A stretch of DNA of 64,000 bases, taken from contig NZ_BMKE01000001.1 of NCBI RefSeq assembly GCF_014643915.1, positions 124,001-188,000 on the forward strand, read 5' to 3'. Shown here piece by piece: positions 18,333-28,155 of the stretch. Both the position numbers and the translations under genes were made by a program. Numbering within the stretch: position 1 is the stretch's first letter; every line of letters begins with the position of its first letter. The notes under the pieces are model-generated. The model searched no databases, was not told where the DNA came from, and saw only the letters and a list, made by a program, of their open reading frames with translations. The DNA comes from Oceanisphaera marina (GTDB lineage Bacteria > Pseudomonadota > Gammaproteobacteria > Enterobacterales > Aeromonadaceae).

Positions 18333-19371
18333 GTCGAGTAATAAACATGGCATCGCCATAGCTAAAGAAGCGATAGCGCTCGCTGATCGCCTGGCGGTAG
18401 GCCTCTTTAATATGCTCATAACCGGCAAAGGCACTCACCAGCATGATCAGGGTTGATTCTGGCAGGTGGAAATTGGTGATCATGGCGTCCACCAGCTGAA
18501 AGTCGTATCCGGGATAGATAAAAATATCGGTATCGCCGTAAAACGGCGCCAGCGGAGTATGGTTGGCCAGGGCCGCTCTGGCCGCACTTTCGAGCGAACG
18601 CACCGAAGTGGTGCCCACGGCAATCACTCGCCCGCCGCGTGCCTTGGTCGCCTCGATTTGAGCCACGACGTCGGCCGGCACTTCTATGTATTCGGAGTGC
18701 ATTTTATGCTCAAGCACGTTATCGACCCGCACCGGCTGAAAGGTGCCAGCCCCTACGTGCAAGGTCACAAACGCCAGCTCGGCGCCTTTGGCGACCAGCG
18801 CATCCAGCAACGGTTGATCGAAATGCAGACCGGCCGTGGGCGCGGCAACGGCACCGGGCTTTTCGTTATAGACGGTTTGATAACGCTCTTTATCGGCCTC
18901 GGTATCGGGGCGGTCGATATAGGGGGGCAGTGGCATATGACCGACGGCTTCGAGGATCTCGAATACGGTTCGGTTGTCATCATGAAATTCAATTTCAAAC
19001 AAGGCGTCGTGACGGGCAATCATGGTTGCCTGCACGTCTGGCTCCAGTATCAGGGCCGTGCCGGGCTTGGGGGCCTTGGAGGCGCGTACGTGTGCCAGCA
19101 CGCGCTTGTCGTCCAGCACCCGCTCCACCAGCACTTCCAACTTGCCACCGGAGGCTTTATGGCCAAAGAGCCGCGCCGGAATAACCCGCGTATTATTGAA
19201 GACCAGCAAGTCACCGGGGTTGACCCGATCCAGCACCTGATGGAAGTGACCATGAATGATGTCGCCACTGTTACCGTCCAGCTGTAACAGGCGACTGGCA
19301 CCGCGCTCCGGCATGGGATGGCGGGCTATCAGTTCATCGGGAAGTTCAAAGGAAAAATCGCGGACCAGCAT
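18307..19371 (-). CDS. queA: tRNA preQ1(34) S-adenosylmethionine ribosyltransferase-isomerase
   Basis: The 354-residue protein matches E. coli QueA from [17 protein letters not shown] through [25 protein letters not shown] and SYGDAMFIT. It transfers and isomerises the ribosyl moiety of SAM to make epoxyqueuosine on tRNA. ATG at 19371 follows GAGG by six bases; the TTG two codons earlier is ignored. The last residues (QGLGNRD) are encoded within the G-rich repeat, so the native C-terminus seems to have been replaced. Confidence 0.96.
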   Translation of the reverse strand: MLVRDFSFELPDELIARHPMPERGASRLLQLDGNSGDIIHGHFHQVLDRVNPGDLLVFNNTRVIPARLFGHKASGGKLEVLVERVLDDKRVLAHVRASKAPKPGTALILEPDVQATMIARHDALFEIEFHDDNRTVFEILEAVGHMPLPPYIDRPDTEADKERYQTVYNEKPGAVAAPTAGLHFDQPLLDALVAKGAELAFVTLHVGAGTFQPVRVDNVLEHKMHSEYIEVPADVVAQIEATKARGGRVIAVGTTSVRSLESAARAALANHTPLAPFYGDTDIFIYPGYDFQLVDAMITNFHLPESTLIMLVSAFAGYEHIKEAYRQAISERYRFFSYGDAMFITRQQGLGNRD

Positions 19372-19585
19372 ACACAACCTCTTGTAATAACCGGCGCTAG
19401 TCTAGTGAGGCCGACCGACGGGATCAAGGCAATTCGCCACGGTGGCGGCATAATGCATATTATTAAGATATAGCGTAAGGTCGATGTTACAGACGTTTGA
19501 TGTGGTGTGTGAGGAATTATGGCCGCCATCATCATGCAAGGCTCAGCTGTTAAGCTATCTTGATATAAAAAGAGAGGAATATACC

Positions 19586-20092
19586 ATGCCAGCTATCGTC
19601 TCTGAAATCATGACTCGCGATGTCATCAGTCTACCTCCCTCCGCGACGCTTGACGAAGCACGTACCCTGATGCAGCGCCATCATATTCGCCACCTCACCG
19701 TGCTGGCCGAAGGTATTCTGGTGGGACTGGTTAGCCAACGTGATATTTTGGCCGCTCAGGAGTCGAGCCTGGATAAGGCACACAACGGTGACGCTCTGCA
19801 GCAACATCAAATATCCGAAATCATGGTGCAGGATGTCACCACCGTCAGCCCCAGGGCCGGTATTCGCGAAGCGGCGAGATATTTGCAAAAGTACAAATAC
19901 GGCTGTCTGCCGGTCACCGACAAGGGCAAGCTGGTGGGCATAGTAACCGACAGCGACTTTGTCAACGTGGCCATTCATCTGCTTGAAGTGCTGGATGCCC
20001 AGCTGGCCGATCAGCCCGATGACGAGCTGGATCCCGACGACCTCGATTTGGCAGTCACTCATGACGACAGCGACGATCTTGTGGCGCGATGA
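19586..20092 (+). CDS. Tandem CBS-domain protein
   Basis: The 168-residue protein consists of two CBS motifs (VSEIMTRDVISLPPSATLDEA and ISEIMVQDVTTVSPRAGIREA) and an acidic tail rich in Asp. Such stand-alone CBS pairs bind adenine nucleotides; the target is unknown. ATG at 19586 has AGAGGA upstream; the frame runs further upstream without support. The stop codon overlaps the acpH start (ATGA), suggesting translational coupling and perhaps a shared role. Specific function is not known. Confidence 0.85.
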   Translation: MPAIVSEIMTRDVISLPPSATLDEARTLMQRHHIRHLTVLAEGILVGLVSQRDILAAQESSLDKAHNGDALQQHQISEIMVQDVTTVSPRAGIREAARYLQKYKYGCLPVTDKGKLVGIVTDSDFVNVAIHLLEVLDAQLADQPDDELDPDDLDLAVTHDDSDDLVAR

Positions 20093-20697
20093 ATTATCTG
20101 GCACACCTGCATCTGGCACAACTCAGCCAGACCAGCCTGCCGGGTGCACTGCTGGGTGAATATGTTAGAGGCACCATAGATCCGCGATTACCCGTCAGGC
20201 TGCAAGAGGGCGTTTGGTTGCACAGGCGCATAGACAGCTTTACCGACGCTCACCCCCTGCATGCGGGGGCGGTGCGCACCTTGCCCAGCCCGTTTCGTCG
20301 CTTTGGCGGCATTATCATGGACATGATGTTCGACCATTTTCTGGCGAAGCACTGGTCCCGTTATCATGATTGGCCACTGAACGATTTTATTCGCTACGCC
20401 CACACCCAACTGCTCCCCGACGAGCACTGGCCCATTGCCATGAAAACCTTGGTCGATCGCATGCAGCACTATCAGCTGCTGGCCAGCTATCGGACTCTGG
20501 AGGGGGTCAGTCTGGCCATTGCCCGCATCGACCACCGTTTTCGCCGCCCCACTCCCTTGGTGCACTGCGCCCCGCTGTTGCAGGAACACTATGCTGACAT
20601 GGAACAGGCGTTTCTGGATTTCTATCCCGACTTGATGGCCTTTGCCATCGCTGAAGTGAACAAACGCCAAGCAATCTCGCATAACGAATATACTTAG
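20089..20697 (+). CDS. acpH: Acyl carrier protein phosphodiesterase
   Basis: The 202-residue protein starts MNYLAHLHLAQLSQTSLPGALLGEYVRG and contains GVWLHRRIDSFTDAHP and MDMMFDHFLAKHWSRYH, matching E. coli AcpH (HD-like metal site). It removes the 4'-phosphopantetheine group from holo-ACP. A phosphopantetheinyl transferase, the opposing activity, is also in this window (35.1-35.8 kb). It overlaps the CBS-domain gene by four bases. Confidence 0.92.
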   Translation: MNYLAHLHLAQLSQTSLPGALLGEYVRGTIDPRLPVRLQEGVWLHRRIDSFTDAHPLHAGAVRTLPSPFRRFGGIIMDMMFDHFLAKHWSRYHDWPLNDFIRYAHTQLLPDEHWPIAMKTLVDRMQHYQLLASYRTLEGVSLAIARIDHRFRRPTPLVHCAPLLQEHYADMEQAFLDFYPDLMAFAIAEVNKRQAISHNEYT

Positions 20698-20735
20698 TGT
20701 GTCGAGTTTGCTGTTAAAAATTAAAAATATTTATC

Positions 20736-20898
20736 GCCACGGAATCCACAGAAACCACGGACGAAGAGCGAAAAGGGCTGTAACAGGTGAAGAGTAAAGG
20801 GAGGACCTTGGGTCAAAAGTCTTATCAAATCAAAACTCGCTCCTCGTGCTGGTTCGGTCCTATCTTGATTTTTCCGCGGGTTCTGTGGATTCCGTGGC
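20736..20898. repeat. 163-bp element bounded by 18-bp perfect inverted repeats
   Basis: GCCACGGAATCCACAGAA (20736-20753) and its exact complement (20881-20898) enclose 127 bp with no gene. Related sequence (CCACGGAATCCACAGAAACCACGGA) is, from memory, a common intergenic repeat in gammaproteobacteria. It lies between convergent acpH and the kinase gene and could act as a bidirectional terminator or a MITE. Confidence 0.7.
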
Positions 20899-20971
20899 AA
20901 AAAGGCTCTTCCACTTTCGGCTTTTAGGGTTTGAAATACTCGGTAACCTGCAGCTATCGGCTCACCGCTTT

Positions 20972-22801
20972 TTAGCTCTTTACCCATGCCTTGGGGTTGG
21001 CCGGATAAAAACAGTCGGGCTGGCGTGCGACATGCTCGAACACCCGGGTATTTTTGTGGGGTAGCTTCATGAAGCCCCCTACTCCCTGATCGGTAATCTC
21101 GGGAATAAGTGACACTATTTGCCGTAACAAGGCGGCAAAGTCTTGTTCGGCACTCGCATCCAGCAGCCGATAATAGCTGTGCAGCTTCATGTGGCGCGGC
21201 GTGACCTCGAAGATAATGCAGCCGGTGTGGTGAATATCGTTCAGCCGCGCCAGCACCGCCATGATGCTGGGCGGCAGGGTCAACTGTTCGTCCGGATCTC
21301 GGCCATCTTCAAAATAGGAATGCTGGCGACTGGCTTCGTGGCTACTGGGGATGTCGGCGAGTCGATAGGGGATTTCGGTATTCGCAAGCGGATAAAAGGG
21401 ATCGAGAGATCCGCTACGACTCAGGTGAATGGTATTGCGCGCGTTGAACAAACAGGCCTTGAACAAGCCGACCTTGCCGATGGCCTGGGCCAGTTTCACC
21501 ACCGTATTCACGGCCTGCACAAAGGCTGATTCCAGCGAGTCATCATATAGATTCAAGCTGGAATCGATAAAGATGCCATCGGCTTGCCAGTGCACCACCA
21601 GTCCGCCCACCACCGGATAGCGCCCCAGACGACTGACCGCCGCCACAAAGGCTTTTTCGCCATCCCCCATGCCGGTCAGATAGTTTTTATAATAACGCTC
21701 AAGCTGAGCGTCGTTAATATCATACAGGCTAGCCCGCTCGCTGTGCTCGCGCAAAAAAGAGGTACGCGACGAATAGACCACGGTGTCCATGGCATGAAGC
21801 TGCGGGCTGATCCACACCGGTAATCTGGGGCGGGTGTCAAGCAAGGGCAGCTCGGGCAGCACCAGTCGTTTCAGGCGCGCCATGGTGGGTATCAGATAAT
21901 CGCCCGCCAGGCGACGGGTCTCGGCATCCGGCGACAGCAAGCCGTCCAGCAACAGCGCAAACTCTCTGGGCAGCCCCAGGCTGCTGGCGGGGATCACACC
22001 ACAGCCAAAGCGACAACTCTGACCCGACGCCAGCGCATACAGGGTGGCCGCCACGCCCTGCTCGTCAAAACGGGGGCTGGACAGCGCCCCGTCTCGCTGC
22101 TCGGGGCCAATAAAATAAATGTCCCCCAGTCGGGCATTACTGTGTTGCAAATCGGCCGCCATCAGCTGCATCACATTGGTGGCAATAAACTGCCCCTTGC
22201 TGTCGGTTTGGGCAAACACCGACGAGCCCCAGTCCACCAGCTTGATATGACCGGTATCGGCATCGAATACAATATTGGACGGCTTGATGTCACCATGCAC
22301 CACAGCGGCGGGCTGCCCCAGTTTTTGATGGTGGCGCAAGGCTTGCAGAATATCGGCCAACTGGGCGGCAATGTCGATCAACTGACGGGGCGGCAAAGAC
22401 CCCTGACGTAAACTGTATTGCTCCAGATCCACGCCTTTGGCACGGCTCATCATCAGAATGCCCTGCTTCTTGATGCGCTGATAGGTGATATAGGCAGGCA
22501 CTCTGGGGTGATCAATCTGCGCCAGCATATAGGCCTCGTCGGCCAGTCGCTCGCGAATGTGCAACGGCAGGGTAATGCGCGAAAACTTGAAGGCATATTC
22601 CTCATCCGGCTCGGCAATACCAGCAAAGGTAAAGCCGTAGGCCCCCTGTCCCACCAGCTGGATATTGCGATAGCCCAACTCTTCCAGCTTGCCGATACAC
22701 AAGGCAATCCAGTCTTTGAGTTTTTTGGCATCGTTGGCATTCAGCAGATAAATGGACTGCTGTTCGGGAATATAGAAGTTATGCAGCTGATGCTTGCCCA
22801 T
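20972..22801 (-). CDS. Hanks-type serine/threonine protein kinase in the bkd operon
   Basis: The 609-residue protein has a kinase domain at about 45-300: glycine loop GQGAYGFTF (51-59), Lys72 in AFKF, catalytic HGDIKPSN (169-176), metal-binding DWG in place of DFG (190-192), and GPE in place of APE near 232. The catalytic residues are present, so activity is plausible. Residues 310-609 are an unrecognised domain. No transmembrane helix or PASTA repeat is seen, so it is probably cytoplasmic. It starts 14 bp after bkdB and should be co-transcribed with the BCKDH genes. The substrate is not known from sequence. Confidence 0.85.
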   Translation of the reverse strand: MGKHQLHNFYIPEQQSIYLLNANDAKKLKDWIALCIGKLEELGYRNIQLVGQGAYGFTFAGIAEPDEEYAFKFSRITLPLHIRERLADEAYMLAQIDHPRVPAYITYQRIKKQGILMMSRAKGVDLEQYSLRQGSLPPRQLIDIAAQLADILQALRHHQKLGQPAAVVHGDIKPSNIVFDADTGHIKLVDWGSSVFAQTDSKGQFIATNVMQLMAADLQHSNARLGDIYFIGPEQRDGALSSPRFDEQGVAATLYALASGQSCRFGCGVIPASSLGLPREFALLLDGLLSPDAETRRLAGDYLIPTMARLKRLVLPELPLLDTRPRLPVWISPQLHAMDTVVYSSRTSFLREHSERASLYDINDAQLERYYKNYLTGMGDGEKAFVAAVSRLGRYPVVGGLVVHWQADGIFIDSSLNLYDDSLESAFVQAVNTVVKLAQAIGKVGLFKACLFNARNTIHLSRSGSLDPFYPLANTEIPYRLADIPSSHEASRQHSYFEDGRDPDEQLTLPPSIMAVLARLNDIHHTGCIIFEVTPRHMKLHSYYRLLDASAEQDFAALLRQIVSLIPEITDQGVGGFMKLPHKNTRVFEHVARQPDCFYPANPKAWVKS

Positions 22802-22815
22802 CGTTGGCTCGCCCC

Positions 22816-24114
22816 TTATTTCAGATGGGCCAACATGCGCGCCGGTTGCTCAAGATACTGGCACCAGCAGCGGTTGAAATGCGCCAGAGTAGCACCATCA
22901 ATCAACCGGTGATCCGCAGACCAGCACAGCATCATCAGCGCACTGGCCTGCAACTCTCCCTGCTCGTTGAAACGTGGCAGCGTCTGCCAACGCCCCAAAG
23001 CGGCAATGGCGACCTGAGGCGGGCTGACGATGGGGCTGGACACCAGCCCCCCCAGAGCGCCTATGTTGGACAGGGTAATAGTGGCCCCTTGCAGCTCGCT
23101 CGGTTTCAGCTGCCCCGCTCGCGCCGCCTGGGTCAGCCGCTCCAGCTCGAATGCTATGTCCAGCAGCGATTGTTGCTGACAATGACGCAGCACCGGCACC
23201 AGCAGGCCGGCGTCGGTATTCACCGCCACGCCAATATGATGATGTGGCTGATACGTCACTTGAGTGCCATCGGCACTGAGCTGACTGTTCAGCTTGGGAA
23301 ATTCACTCAGCGCCAGCGACAAGGCCTTGATAAAAAATGGCAGCAGCGTCAGCTTGATGTCCTGTTTGGCAAACAAGGGGGCCAGCTGGTGTTTAATGCC
23401 GAGCAGCTCATCCAGGGCAAGCTCGTCGCACAGGGTAAACTGCGGCACCTGCAATGACGCCGTCATCTGTTTTGCCATGGCAGCGGCAATGCCCGTTAAC
23501 GACTCGGTATGTGACTCTGGTTGCTTGGTTCGGGGTTGCTTGATTCCGGATTGCTTGCTTTGGGATTGATTCAACTGCGCCAGATAGGCGGTGATGTCTT
23601 CTTTGTAGACTCGCCCTTTCTCGCCGGAGCCCGGCACTTCGCTCAATTTCACGTCTTGCTCCCGCGCCAGACGCCGCACTGCCGGGCTGGCCACGGCTTT
23701 TTCGGTATCGATGGCCGGTCGTTCATCAGCAGGGTCGGCTTTTTCTTTGACAGCCTGGGGGGCAGAGGAGGCATGAATAGCGGTGTCGGGCTTATCCTTG
23801 TCTGAATCAGGCTCAAGCCTGGCTTCCGGTTCGGTTGAACGTGAGCAGGATGTGGACGCAGGCAGTTCTACGGAGTCGCTCAGCTCCATGGCAAACAGTG
23901 GCGCATGAACCCGGGCCATGTCTCCCTTGGCCACATACAAGTGGCTGATTACGCCATTGTGCACGGCCGGGATCTGTACCAGTGCCTTGTCGGTCATCAC
24001 ATCGCAAATGGCCTGATCTTCCGCGACTGTGTCGCCTTCTGCCACCAGCCACTCCACCAGCTCGCATTCCACTATTCCCTCGCCTATATCCGGCAGATAA
24101 AAGTCCTGCTTCAT
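22816..24114 (-). CDS. bkdB: Branched-chain alpha-keto acid dehydrogenase E2, lipoamide acyltransferase
   Basis: The 432-residue protein has one lipoyl domain at the N-terminus (lipoylated Lys in DVMTDKALVQIP), a Ser/Asp/Lys-rich linker, a peripheral-subunit-binding domain (ASPAVRRLAREQDVKLSEVPGSGEKGRV), another linker with repeated Gln-Ser-Lys, and the catalytic domain ending with HRLIDG. It forms the core of the complex and makes branched acyl-CoA. ATG at 24114 gives MKQDFYLPDIGEG with GGGG upstream. Confidence 0.93.
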   Translation of the reverse strand: MKQDFYLPDIGEGIVECELVEWLVAEGDTVAEDQAICDVMTDKALVQIPAVHNGVISHLYVAKGDMARVHAPLFAMELSDSVELPASTSCSRSTEPEARLEPDSDKDKPDTAIHASSAPQAVKEKADPADERPAIDTEKAVASPAVRRLAREQDVKLSEVPGSGEKGRVYKEDITAYLAQLNQSQSKQSGIKQPRTKQPESHTESLTGIAAAMAKQMTASLQVPQFTLCDELALDELLGIKHQLAPLFAKQDIKLTLLPFFIKALSLALSEFPKLNSQLSADGTQVTYQPHHHIGVAVNTDAGLLVPVLRHCQQQSLLDIAFELERLTQAARAGQLKPSELQGATITLSNIGALGGLVSSPIVSPPQVAIAALGRWQTLPRFNEQGELQASALMMLCWSADHRLIDGATLAHFNRCWCQYLEQPARMLAHLK

Positions 24115-24122
24115 GAAGCCCC

Positions 24123-25100
24123 CTAAAAGTTGCACGCATCCACGATGGCAGTGAACACCTTGAGGTGATCGGCCATGTATTCTTTTTCCAGCGCCAATGG
24201 ATATGGCGTATCCAGGCCACAGACCCGCGCAATAGGGCTTTCGAGATACAAAAAGCAGTGCTGTTGAACGGTGGCGGCAATTTCACCGGCAAACCCGCCG
24301 GTCAGCGGCGCCTCGTGACTGACCACCAGGCGGCCGGTTTTGAGTACAGAGTCAATCACGGTGGCTTGATCCCAGGGCAAGATGCTGCGCAAATCGATAA
24401 GTTCGCAGGAAACCCCCTCCTGCTCTGCCAGCGCCACCGCCTTGGCCACCACTTCCATTTGCGCGCCCCAGGCCAGCACAGTCACATCCGTGCCCGCTTG
24501 AATTATCTCGGCTTCCCCAAGCGGTAGCTCGTAATAGGCCTCGTCAACTTCACCGACGCTGGCGCGATACAAGCGCTTGGGCTCCATGAACAACACCGGA
24601 TCCGGGCAGGCAATGGCCCCCAGCAAGAGCCCCTTGGCCTGAGCCGGATTGCGCGGTATTACGACTTTCAAACCCGGGGTATGGGCAAAATAGGCTTCGG
24701 GAGACTGACTGTGATAATGCCCACCGGCAATGCCGCCGCCATAGGGAGTGCGGATCACCAGGCCCCCCACATTAAATTCGTTACCGGAGCGATATCGGTA
24801 CTTGGCGGTTTCATTAACAATCTGGTCGAAGGCGGGATAAATGTAATCGGCAAACTGAATTTCGGCTACCGGCTTCAAGCCCAGCGCCGCCATACCATTG
24901 GCAAACCCGATAATCCCCTGCTCGGTGAGCGGGGTATTGAAGCAGCGATTCTGGCCGTACTTTTCCTGCAGCTGACTGGTGGCGCGAAACACGCCGCCAA
25001 AATGGCCGACATCTTCACCAAGGCACACCACATTGTCATCTTGCGCCATGGCCAGATCCAACGCCTGGTTGATGGCCTGCAACATGTTCATTTCTGCCAT
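24123..25100 (-). CDS. bkdA2: Branched-chain alpha-keto acid dehydrogenase E1, beta subunit
   Basis: The 325-residue transketolase-like protein contains [31 protein letters not shown] and [17 protein letters not shown], motifs of E1 beta. With E1 alpha it decarboxylates branched 2-oxo acids on thiamine diphosphate. Its ATG overlaps the E1 alpha stop by one base (TAATG), giving coupled synthesis of the two subunits. Confidence 0.94.
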   Translation of the reverse strand: MAEMNMLQAINQALDLAMAQDDNVVCLGEDVGHFGGVFRATSQLQEKYGQNRCFNTPLTEQGIIGFANGMAALGLKPVAEIQFADYIYPAFDQIVNETAKYRYRSGNEFNVGGLVIRTPYGGGIAGGHYHSQSPEAYFAHTPGLKVVIPRNPAQAKGLLLGAIACPDPVLFMEPKRLYRASVGEVDEAYYELPLGEAEIIQAGTDVTVLAWGAQMEVVAKAVALAEQEGVSCELIDLRSILPWDQATVIDSVLKTGRLVVSHEAPLTGGFAGEIAATVQQHCFLYLESPIARVCGLDTPYPLALEKEYMADHLKVFTAIVDACNF

Positions 25101-26296
25101 TATTCAAACCTCCCCGCGCTGAGCGGATAGGCATCGGGATATTGACGAATATGTGACTTCAGCTGCTCCAGCTGCGCCTTGAGCGCCGCCGTGGGCTCGG
25201 CATACACATCGCCAATCAAGGTATCAATATGAGGTTTGGCGCGCTTTTCGGCGACTTTAAGGGCATCCAGCACTTCTTGTCGCAGCGCATCACAGGCAAT
25301 TTGATCCGCCGCTTCATCCAGCCAGCCTTTTCGTTTCAGCCAGCATTTATAACGGGCAATGGGATCTTGCTGGCGAAAGCGCGCCTCCTCTTCACGAGAA
25401 CGATAGCCACTGGGATCGTCAGAAGAAGAATGAGCCCCCAACCGATAGGCGATAGCTTCTATCAATACCGGTTTTTGCTGCTCCAGCGCCAATTTTCGTG
25501 CCAGGCGCGTGGCTTCATAGACCGCCAGCGCGTCGGCACCGTCCACTCGTATGGCCTGCATGCCATACCCCACGCCGCGACAGGCAATACCATCGCCCAC
25601 AAACTGCTCATTGGCGGGGGTAGAAATGGCATAACCGTTATTACGACAGAAAAAAATCACCGGCGCCCGCAGCACGGCGGCCATGTTCAGCCCGGCATGA
25701 AAGTCCCCTTCCGAGGCGGCGCCTTCGCCAAAATAGCAGAGGCTAATATTGGGCAGGCCTCGCAGTTTTTGCCCATAGGCATAACCACTGGCCTGAGGGA
25801 TTTGCGTACCCAAAGGTGATGATATGGTCATGAAATGCAAGTCGTGACTGCCGTAATGCACCGGCATTTGTCGGCCCTTGCCCAGGTCCTGATCATTGGA
25901 CAGCAACTGATTCATAAACTGGGTCAGGCTGAAACCGCGATAATGCAAGGCGCCCTGCTCCCGATATTGCGCCATGATCATGTCTTTGGGGTCGAGGGCG
26001 GCGGCACTGGCTACCGTAGTGGCTTCTTCCCCAAGGCATTGCATATAAAAGCTGACTCGCCCCTGGCGCTGGGCCGCCAGCATGCGTTCATCCAGAATTC
26101 GGATAAACACCATGCTGTCGTATATTTTCAGCGCCGTGGCGCGATCCAGACTGGGAGAAGCTGCACCGGCAAACAGGGTGCCGTCTTCCTGCAAGATGCT
26201 GAGGGTGGGAATGTTCAGGGCATGAGTGTCGGTAAATTCTGCCTGATGCACGATATTGGTAGTGGTATTACTCGGGTTGTTTGTCGCATTGTTCAT
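25100..26296 (-). CDS. bkdA1: Branched-chain alpha-keto acid dehydrogenase E1, alpha subunit
   Basis: The 398-residue protein has the thiamine-diphosphate motif ([17 protein letters not shown]...NNGYAIS) and the loop [16 protein letters not shown], equivalent to the phosphorylation loop of animal BCKDH E1 alpha. ATG at 26296 has GGAG eight bases upstream; a longer in-frame form to 26377 is less likely. It is the first gene of bkdA1-bkdA2-bkdB-kinase; no E3 (lpd) gene is present, so E3 must be shared with other complexes. Confidence 0.93.
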   Translation of the reverse strand: MNNATNNPSNTTTNIVHQAEFTDTHALNIPTLSILQEDGTLFAGAASPSLDRATALKIYDSMVFIRILDERMLAAQRQGRVSFYMQCLGEEATTVASAAALDPKDMIMAQYREQGALHYRGFSLTQFMNQLLSNDQDLGKGRQMPVHYGSHDLHFMTISSPLGTQIPQASGYAYGQKLRGLPNISLCYFGEGAASEGDFHAGLNMAAVLRAPVIFFCRNNGYAISTPANEQFVGDGIACRGVGYGMQAIRVDGADALAVYEATRLARKLALEQQKPVLIEAIAYRLGAHSSSDDPSGYRSREEEARFRQQDPIARYKCWLKRKGWLDEAADQIACDALRQEVLDALKVAEKRAKPHIDTLIGDVYAEPTAALKAQLEQLKSHIRQYPDAYPLSAGRFE

Positions 26297-26481
26297 GGCG
26301 TCACTCCCATCGCCGACGGGGCGAGTCAGGAAACGGGGGCCAAGCTTGTCTGTTGATGGCCGCTGCTCTGCCGCCAATTATAACACCTGATGAATAAACC
26401 GACGGAAATGCGCCACTCGGGCCATTCCAACTTTACTCTTCACGCTTCATCCTTTACCTAAGTTAACTTAAAGAATCAGCA

Positions 26482-26512
26482 TAAAAAAGGCAGCCCCAGG
26501 GCTGCCTAAAAA
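26482..26512 (-). terminator. Terminator after aceA
   Basis: Minus-strand AGGCAGCCC and GGGCTGCCT pair closely over a tiny loop and are followed by TTTTTT. It separates aceA from the bkd operon. Confidence 0.93.
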
Positions 26513-26556
26513 GGGATAATCACCGATGATGTGTTCATCATCTTGTTATTTTCACA

Positions 26557-28155
26557 TCACACGTTCTCAAACTGTCCCATGGTGTTGTCTTTACCACCGG
26601 CTTTCAGTGCCGCCTCACCGGCAAAGAATTCTTTATGGTCGTCACCAATGTTGGAACCGGCCATATCCTGGTGCTTGACGGTGGCAATGCCTTCGCGAAT
26701 TTCTTTACGCTGTACCCCGGCCACGTAAGCCAGCATGCCTTCATCACCAAAGTATCCCTTGGCCAGGTTGTCGGTCGACAGAGCCGCGGTATGATAGGTG
26801 GGCAGCGTGATCAGGTGGTGGAAAATACCCGCTTCACGGGCCGAGTCGCGCTGGAAATTGGCCGTCCATTCATCGGCCAGCTTACCCAGCTCTGACTGGT
26901 CATAATCGGCGCTCATCAGCTTGTCGCGATCATAGCCGGCCAGGTTTTTACCTTCGGCGGCCCAGGCATCGTATACCTGCTGGCGGAAGTTGAGGGTCCA
27001 GTTGAACGAGGGGCTGTTGTTGTACACCAGCTTGGCATTGGGCACCACTTCGCGAATACGATTCACCATGCCGGCAATTTGCCCCACATGAGGCTTTTCG
27101 GTTTCAATCCACAACAAATCCGCACCGTGTTGCAAACTGGCAATACAATCCATTACCACACGATCTTCGCCGGAGCCTTCTTTAAACTGGAACAGACCAG
27201 AGGCAAGGCGCTTTGGCTTGACCAGTTTGCCATTCTGCTTGATAACCACGTCACCGTTATTGATGTCGTCGGCACTGTCGATAATGTCGCCATCAATAAA
27301 GCTGTTGTACTGATCACCCAGGTCGCCCGGCTCATTGGTCACGGCAATTTGCTTGGTAAGACCGGCCCCCAGAGAGTCGGTACGCGCCACTATCACGCCG
27401 TCGTCAACGCCCAGTTCTAAAAAGGCCAACCGCACCGCGTTGATTTTCGATAAAAACTCGGCGTGGGGCACAGTTACCTTGCCGTCCTGATGACCACACT
27501 GTTTTTCGTCGGATACCTGATTTTCCAGCTGAATACAGCAGGCACCGGCCTCAATCATTTTCTTCGCCAGCAAATAGGTCGCTTCCGCATTACCAAAACC
27601 CGCGTCTATGTCGGCTACTATCGGCACTATATGGGTTTCGTGCTGATCAATTTTTTGCGTTATCTCTTGTGCCTTGGCCTGGTCTCCGGCTTTTTCTGCA
27701 GCTTCGAGATCACGGAACAGATGATTAAGCTCCCAGGAGTCGGCCTGGCGCAAGAAGGTGTATAGTTCTTCAATCAGGCCCGACACTGCGGTTTTTTCGT
27801 GCATGGACTGATCGGGCAAGGGCCCGAACTCGGAGCGAAGCGCGGCCACCATCCAGCCGGAAAGATACAAATAACGACGCTTGGTGCTGTTGAAGTGCTT
27901 CTTGATGGAAATCATTTTCTGTTGGCCGATAAAACCATGCCAGCAACCGAGTGACTGAGTATATTGCGAGCTGTCACGGTCGTAGTTGGCCATGTCTTCA
28001 CGCATGATTTTTGCCGTGTATTTTGCAATATCCAGCCCGGTCTTGAACTTGTTCTGGGCGCGCATACGGGCGACGTATTCCGGTTTAATGGCGTTCCAGC
28101 TCGGGTTTTGCTTGATCAAGGTGTTCAATGCATCAATTTCGCTTGCGTATGGCAT
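26557..28155 (-). CDS. aceA: Isocitrate lyase, long isoform
   Basis: The 532-residue protein is about 100 residues longer than E. coli AceA (434) and of the length seen in Pseudomonas. The active-site loop is DEKQCGHQDG, with catalytic Cys220. The insertion around 230-330 (SFIDGDIIDSADDINNGDVV) is typical of this subclass. It splits isocitrate to glyoxylate and succinate in the glyoxylate shunt. No malate synthase gene is adjacent. Neighbouring bkd genes feed acetyl-CoA and related units, which fits use of lipids or branched amino acids. Confidence 0.95.
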   Translation of the reverse strand: MPYASEIDALNTLIKQNPSWNAIKPEYVARMRAQNKFKTGLDIAKYTAKIMREDMANYDRDSSQYTQSLGCWHGFIGQQKMISIKKHFNSTKRRYLYLSGWMVAALRSEFGPLPDQSMHEKTAVSGLIEELYTFLRQADSWELNHLFRDLEAAEKAGDQAKAQEITQKIDQHETHIVPIVADIDAGFGNAEATYLLAKKMIEAGACCIQLENQVSDEKQCGHQDGKVTVPHAEFLSKINAVRLAFLELGVDDGVIVARTDSLGAGLTKQIAVTNEPGDLGDQYNSFIDGDIIDSADDINNGDVVIKQNGKLVKPKRLASGLFQFKEGSGEDRVVMDCIASLQHGADLLWIETEKPHVGQIAGMVNRIREVVPNAKLVYNNSPSFNWTLNFRQQVYDAWAAEGKNLAGYDRDKLMSADYDQSELGKLADEWTANFQRDSAREAGIFHHLITLPTYHTAALSTDNLAKGYFGDEGMLAYVAGVQRKEIREGIATVKHQDMAGSNIGDDHKEFFAGEAALKAGGKDNTMGQFENV

